NCBI GenBank assembly: GCA_035575515.1
Contig: DATLXU010000088.1
Coordinates: 1 to 19,991, forward strand
Source: DATLXU01 sp035575515
GTDB taxonomy: Bacteria; Acidobacteriota; Blastocatellia; UBA7656
Reading direction: 5' to 3'
DNA: 19,991 nt
Both the position numbers and the translations under genes were made by a program. Under the pieces are notes generated by a model, which worked only from the letters and a program-made list of their open reading frames with translations, was not told the DNA's origin and made no database searches. Below, piece after piece: positions 15,031-19,991 of the stretch (positions within the stretch are counted from its first letter, which is position 1; every line of letters begins with the position of its first letter).

Positions 15031-18000
15031 AACCAACTATTTATGATGAAAAAGAGATAAGAAAGTATCTCCTCGGCGACCTCCATGACACGGAGCAAAC
15101 GCGCATTGAACAGCGGCTCGTGACCGACGACGAATATTTTGAACTGCTCGAGGTCATAGAGGACGAGTTGATAGATGACTACGCGCTCGAGCAGTTGTCG
15201 GAGCAGGAGCGCGAGCAGTTCGAGGCGAACTTTTTGACTACGCTTGAGCGCCGTCGCAAGCTGAAGTTTGCAATCACGTTGAGGAGTTACACTGCAAAGC
15301 GGGCCGTAGCCGTCGAGCCGCAGCCGTCGCGCGGCTCCGCTTTGCGAGGATGGTTGAAGCGGGCTTTCACGCCTTCGCGCTTAAAACTAGCGACTGTTTT
15401 GATAATCATTGTTGCGGTCGGGCTTGGAATCTGGCGAATATTTCTTTACAACTCAGGCGCTCGCAAAGAGGGCGATGTAGAGAAAGGGCTTGCGGCGCTC
15501 CGTAAGGCTTACGGAAACGGGCGACCGCTCGAAGCGCGAATCAGCGGGTTTGATTACGCGCCCGTGGCAGTCACTCGCGGCAACGAGCAGGATAATATTG
15601 ATTACACGGCCCGCGACTGCGTGGAAAGAATCCTACTCGATGCTGTTGACGCCAATCCGAATCCAGTTGCATTCCACGCGCTCGGCAAGTTATATCTCGC
15701 GGAGCGAAAATTCGACAAAGCGATTGTTCAGTTCGAGAAAGCGTTGAAAGGCGCGCCCGACAACGCGCAGCTTCATAGCGACTACGGGGCCGCGCTGCTT
15801 GAGACGGGCAAAGCCAGTCGCTCAAGCGATGAATCGGGAAAGAGCCTCGAACAGTTCGCAAGAAGTTTTGAGCATTTGAACAAAGCTCTTGAACTGGACG
15901 GCTCGCTGCTTGAGGCGCTCTTTAATCGTGCTCTCGCGCATAAAGAGATGATGCTTCCCACGCTGGAGGAACAGGACTGGCGAGCTTACATCGAAAAAGA
16001 CCCGGACTCTAATTGGGCAAATGAAGCCAGGCGAAATCTCAAGCAACTCGAAGAGCAGAAGCAGAACCGACTGCAAAGCAAAGAAGATGTGCTTGACCTT
16101 TTTCTGAGCGCATACAAGAACGGAGACGACGAGCGCGCGTGGAGCGTCATCAGCAAGAATAAAGAAGCCGTATCGGGAAAGCTGATATTTGAGCAATTGT
16201 TGAATCGCTATCTCGATCTGTCTCTTAAAAACGCGAGCGAAAGTGATGGCGGGCTGCAGGCTTTATCGTATGCGGCGAAGTTGGAAACTGAAAGAGCAGG
16301 CGACCGCTATTTTTCCGACCCGGCCCATTTCTATGGTTTGACGTCACCCGCGCAGCGACGCGCGCTCGTCGAAGCGCAAAGGTTAATGAGCGAGGGCCAC
16401 AAGAATTATGTGCAGTCCAGATTCAAAGAAGCCGCAGACTCATACAGCCGGGCGAGAAACTTCTTCCGCCAAGCGGGTGATGGCCCTGAGACGAGCTACG
16501 CCGAGTATTGGATGGGCTTTGCTATCTGGAATTGGCGCAGGCGCAACAGAGCCTGCGCCTGCTTGAGCGCGTGGCCATCAATGGCTGCTCGCGCTCGCCC
16601 TCAGTTCGTCGGCCAATGCTGAAGCCGTTTTCAAGCAATACTCCAAAGCCGTCAAACTCACAGAGCGTGCGTTCGAAATATCAAAGAGTATTCAGGACAG
16701 CTACGGCACACAGAAGTACCTCGCGCAGTTGGCGAGTGAATACAAGAGCATGGGCGATTACCATCAGTCGCTCGCATTCATCCACAAGGCTTTAGCCTCA
16801 GCGATTCTTTCGTGGTCAGGCTCAAGACAGATGTGGCGCAACTACGACACGACGGCGCGGGTCTTTACGCTGATGAACTTCTATGCGGCGGCGGCTGATT
16901 ATGCTAAAGAGGCTCTCGAAATGGCCCTGGCGAACAAAGACCCGTCGTTGACGTATGTCTCTTACGTTCACCTCGGAGTCGTGTATGGAAAGCTTCAAAA
17001 CTACGGCGAGGCCATCAAGTATGCCCAGATCGGTTTCGAGATAGCGCAATCGTTACCGAGCGACAGCGCCGGACTGGACAAGATGGCTTACTCCTCATTG
17101 CAACTGGGCCACCTCTATAAAGAAGCCGAAGATTTCAACACAGCCATCACCTATTACGACAACGCCATCAGGCTTAACAACGAACTGAAATCCGAAGCCG
17201 ATCTTTACGAAGCGCACAAGGGGAAATCCATTTGCTACATCGGCCTGAAAAGTGACGCGCTCGCTGAGGCTGAGATTGAAACGACCCTAAACCTGTTCCA
17301 GCAGAACCGGTCAAAGATAGAAGAAGAGAGCAACAGGAATAGTTTTTCCGACGACCAGCAGAACATTTACGATGTAGCGGTGGATTTCGAGTATTCGAGA
17401 ATGAACAATCCACAAAAGGCGCTGGAGTACTCAGAAACAAATCGCGCCCGCTCGCTTTTGGATTTAACCGGCGGAAACGCTCAACTCGTTCAGCGCAACA
17501 ACAGACCCGACCTGCTTCTTCAGTTTGATTCGAAGCCGTTGAATCTCGCTCAGATACAGGAAAGACTGCCAGCCGAAGCGCAGATTCTGGAATACGCGGC
17601 TCTCAGCGATAAGCTGCTCATGTGGGTCATCACGCGAACAAATTTTTCTGTCGCGCAGCAAAATATCTCATTCGATGAATTGAGCGAGAAGGTCCTTCGC
17701 TTTTTGACGCTGTTTTCTCGACCTGTCGACGACAGTCGTGAAGAGATGTTGCGCGCAGCAACTGAGCTTTACACCATTCTGATAAGTCCTGTCGAAGGGA
17801 TGCTCGACAGCAAGAAACTGATTTGCATCATACCGGACAAGGTTCTCAATTATCTTCCGTTCGTCGCGCTCGCCTCCCCGAATACGGGCCGGTATCTTGT
17901 GAGCGATTATCTGACTGTGCTCAACCCTAGCTCGAATATCTTTCTGGTCTGCACGGACGCCGCGCTCAGAAAAGAGGCTGAAAAAACCGAGAGGACACTA

Positions 18001-18633
18001 ACTGTCGGGAATCCACATTTCGACGCCGATCAGTTTCCTTTGCCAGAGTTGCCTTCGTCAGCCAAAGAAGCTGAAGTGGTAGCTGCCTGTTACGCTTCGG
18101 CTCTGCCGCTTGTCGGCCAGCAGGCCAGAGAAAGCTCCATTAAAAGCGAGATGGAGAAAAGTAGCATTATTCACCTCGCTTCGCATTATATCGTCGACGA
18201 GCGGTCCCCTATGCTTTCAAAGCTGATCCTCGCAAAGGAGCCGACAAAACCGTCCGACAAAGACGCGTTCGACGGAGTCCTGCAGGCTTATGAGAGTTAC
18301 AGCCTGAATCTTCGACGCGCGCGGCTGGTTGTGCTTTCGGCCTGCCAAACCGGCATCGAAAAGTATTACAAAGGCGAAGGGATGATAGGCATGTCGCGCG
18401 CGTTCATTGCCGCTGGCGTTCCGCTGATTGTGGCGAGCCTGTGGGCAATTGATTCGGATTCATCTACGGAGTTGATGATTAATTTTCATCGGTATCGCAC
18501 GCGCGGCAGACTTTCAACCGTTGAGGCGCTCAGGCGGGCGCAGTTGGATATGGCAAACGGTTCGGCCCCTCGCTACCAGCATCCTTATTACTGAGCTTCT
18601 TTTATGGCTATAGGCGGATACGCCGGGTTTTGA
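15027..18633 (+). pseudogene. Membrane-anchored anti-sigma-like/TPR/CHAT protease, broken by frameshifts
   Basis: A reconstructed protein of about 1200 aa. Residues 1-85 are an anti-sigma-like domain (IRKYLLGDL, TDDEYFELL, EDELIDDYA, SEQEREQFEANFL). One transmembrane helix lies at about 119-141. TPR repeats start near 190 and a CHAT protease domain ends the protein. The first frame stops at 16622. Homology moves to the -1 frame after GGCTTT (16515-16520), giving CYLELAQAQQSLRLLERV, and again near 16573-16580, giving HQWLLALALSSSANAEAV, which continues to 18591. Both steps fit one lost base in a T-run and a G-run. The His codon 18184-18186 (HLASHY) and Cys codon 18343-18345 (LSACQTG) are intact. 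A TGA at 18592 sits where HPYYW is expected; reading through gives ASFMAIGGYAGF to TGA 18631. Such proteins probably hold a sigma factor at the membrane until protease activation (inference). Confidence 0.82.
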
Positions 18634-18654
18634 ATTTGAGAAGGAGAAAGCATC

Positions 18655-19515
18655 ATGGAACTTGACCACTCGAAAGCAACGGCGACCATATCCTTTGAAG
18701 GGCTGACGATCTTCTGCATCAATGATAATCATCAGTGCGAAGCGGCTTTTCTTTCATGTCAAAACCATGATCTCAAACTCACCATTCGAGTCGTTTTGCC
18801 GAACGGAGTAAAGCTGCCGATACAGCACGCACTCAGTTTCGACAATGAGCTTTCAATCGAGGTCGTGAATCCTGGCCGTAAGGGAATCAGATTCTACAAG
18901 AATGGTAAGTTTGACCGGAGAAAGAGCAGGGGCGAGGCGGAAGATTTCCGGTGGGTGCTTGACATCGAAGGCTCTGAGTTTCATGACTCGCCGCTTGCAA
19001 AGGCAGCCGCGCCCTCAAGCCCTGTAGCAGCAAAGCTCACGCCGAAGACTGTCATCACCGACGGCGTTCTTTATGCCTTCCGCTTGCCGGACGAGAAGCT
19101 CGCGCGTGAACAAATCCACCCGACTCCATCAGCTCCTGTCTTTCTGGGCAAAGCGGCTGATGTCATAGGCCTTGATGTCTTCTGCAAGGACGGGGGCAAC
19201 AGCGGCGTCATACTGGGCAACAAGGATGTGCCCGAATCGCAATTGAAGTTGCCCAAAGTCGACGGCATTCGATACGAGATCGAGTTCAAGAATGATTGCG
19301 AGATTCAAGCCGCGCCGGTCGGCTCAAGCGATTTTTCGGTCTACTACGACGTGCTCAAAGACGCAAAGGGCATCAAGTTCGATTTAAGGGACGTAGTTGC
19401 GGCGGGCGATCCGAGAGCCACAGGAGACCCATTCGACGACTTTCCGTTGTTTGCTCCGAACGAACGCCCGCAAGTTTGCGGCGGCGTGTTTCTCGGCCTG
19501 ACGACGAAGATTTGA
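18655..19515 (+). CDS. Hypothetical protein of the second sigma/CHAT locus, 286 aa
   Basis: I do not recognise this family. The start at 18655 is supported by GAAGGAGA about ten bases upstream. It has no signal peptide or transmembrane helix. The first part (about 10-100) is beta-rich with ISFEGLTIFCIND and LTIRVVLPNGVKLP, and GIRFYKNGKFDR; a Pro/Ala/Ser-rich linker (about 120-130) follows, and a second beta-rich part (about 135-286) has VLYAFRLPDE and GIRYEIEFKN. The frame is intact, unlike the genes before it. It lies 21 bp after the end of the read-through CHAT frame, so co-transcription is likely. A cytoplasmic protein coded next to a CHAT protease is a natural candidate for its substrate or activator (inference only). 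Confidence 0.75.
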   Translation: MELDHSKATATISFEGLTIFCINDNHQCEAAFLSCQNHDLKLTIRVVLPNGVKLPIQHALSFDNELSIEVVNPGRKGIRFYKNGKFDRRKSRGEAEDFRWVLDIEGSEFHDSPLAKAAAPSSPVAAKLTPKTVITDGVLYAFRLPDEKLAREQIHPTPSAPVFLGKAADVIGLDVFCKDGGNSGVILGNKDVPESQLKLPKVDGIRYEIEFKNDCEIQAAPVGSSDFSVYYDVLKDAKGIKFDLRDVVAAGDPRATGDPFDDFPLFAPNERPQVCGGVFLGLTTKI

Positions 19516-19623
19516 TTATTTCTCTGCGGTTTTAAAATGCTCGCTGCAAAACGAGCCGGAACCCTTAACGCCTGAGAGCGCAAGCTGGCCCCTTGCACGT
19601 TGTGACCTGCAGAGGATGTAAAA

Positions 19624-19773
19624 ATGAAATCAGATAAAGAAGCTAACCGCCTGAATGCATCGGCAAACAGTTCGCAAATAGCTCCGCCGCGCTACGAGTG
19701 TGTTGCAGGCATGATCGAGCTGGCGTTTACCGAAGTTGCGAAAGAAAGCCTCCTGCACAAGCTGCGAGGATGA
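19624..19773 (+). CDS. Possible 49-aa peptide downstream of the second CHAT locus
   Basis: ATG 19624 has AGAGGA eight bases upstream and the frame runs to TGA 19771-19773. The product starts MKSDKEANRLNASANSSQIA, contains one Cys and a short amphipathic helix (AGMIELAFTEVAKESLLHKL). No homologue is recognised and no leader-peptide or toxin signature stands out. It is supported mainly by the ribosome binding site and by lying 108 bp after the previous gene. Confidence 0.45.
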   Translation: MKSDKEANRLNASANSSQIAPPRYECVAGMIELAFTEVAKESLLHKLRG

Positions 19774-19839
19774 ATTTCGCATAGCCGCCGCGCCCTCAAT
19801 GGGCGCAAGCAAATTGCTGACTCCGCCATCGGCAATTTG

Positions 19840-19848
19840 TATTATACT
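19840..19848 (+). promoter_or_regulatory. Possible -10 element before the terminal structured region
   Basis: TATACT (19843-19848), five of six consensus bases, overlaps TATTAT (19840-19845). The best upstream -35, TTGCTG at 19814, gives a poor 20-23 base spacing, so this is a weak promoter candidate. Confidence 0.3.
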
Positions 19849-19991
19849 ATGAAGCCCAATACGCGACCCACAAGTGGGTTCCCCGATTGGCCTGGAAGCT
19901 TCAAATGCTACGGGCGAGGCCGACGCGCGGCTCTTTGAAACTCAAGCCAGGCGGAAGGTTGAGGGAAGTCCTCAACGTAAAAGTTTGAACG
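19849..19991 (+). ncRNA. Candidate structured RNA, 3' end outside the window
   Basis: Several helices fit together: hairpin ACCCA/TGGGT (19866-19879); a nested set of GCCTGG/CCAGGC (19890-19895 with 19947-19952), TTCAAA/TTTGAA (19900-19905 with 19934-19939) and GAG-CCG/CGG-CTC with one bulged G (19916-19933); and hairpin GTTGAGG/CCTCAAC (19958-19976). A -10-like TATACT lies just upstream. The GAGGGAAGTCC block resembles the RNase P CR-I word GAGGAAAGTCC, but the following bases do not match, so I do not call RNase P. Short open frames over this region (29 and about 45 codons) are unconvincing. Confidence 0.35.

Noticed and set aside
16508..16795. Separate 95-aa gene
   Set aside because: Only its first part matches the TPR family; it is the middle frame of the broken CHAT gene and then reads out of frame.
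19958..19976. RNase P RNA CR-I motif
   Set aside because: One mismatch within the word, the following conserved bases are absent, and the block pairs with itself as a simple hairpin; only a covariance search could revive it.

Overview
The window looks like a chromosomal segment from a soil-type Acidobacteriota, most likely class Blastocatellia. This is inferred from moderately high GC, several ECF sigma factors, a TPR-CHAT protease, a protein with an EDELIDDY-type anti-sigma-like N-terminus fused to TPR-CHAT, and a PyrK/class 1B PyrD pair. No rRNA, tRNA, CRISPR array, transposase or phage gene was seen.

Left part (1-9350, minus strand). Reading in the direction of transcription: a GAF-domain protein; a monocistronic ECF sigma factor closed by a good hairpin-T terminator; then a four-gene run of ECF sigma factor, zinc-finger anti-sigma factor, 973-aa TPR-CHAT protease and secreted subtilisin-like S8 protease, with gaps of 70-100 bp and a terminator after the last gene. 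A secreted alpha/alpha-toroid protein is cut by the left edge of the window.

Middle part (9415-14185) is housekeeping: pyrK and pyrD behind a clear promoter, hsp20 with a near-consensus promoter, a 33-bp inverted repeat in its leader and a terminator, and uppS with an unusual N-terminal extension. A CoA-binding Rossmann protein and a small unknown protein follow on the minus strand.

Right part (14400-19991, plus strand) is a second sigma/CHAT locus: a sigma-70-like gene, a membrane protein with an anti-sigma-like N-terminus, one transmembrane helix, TPRs and a C-terminal CHAT protease, then an unknown 286-aa protein and a possible 49-aa peptide. The sigma gene carries one frameshift. The CHAT gene carries two frameshifts and a TGA where the family has Trp. 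This is either a decaying paralogue or a locus with assembly errors. The window ends in a candidate structured RNA.

The main idea is that the window holds two versions of one module linking a sigma factor, an anti-sigma element and a caspase-like CHAT protease. In locus 1 the anti-sigma factor and protease are separate genes; in locus 2 they are fused. This resembles the logic of the type III-E CRISPR effector, where the TPR-CHAT protease Csx29 cleaves Csx30 and so frees a sigma factor, but no CRISPR component is present here. Proteolytic release of the sigma factor by CHAT is a hypothesis, not something the sequence proves.
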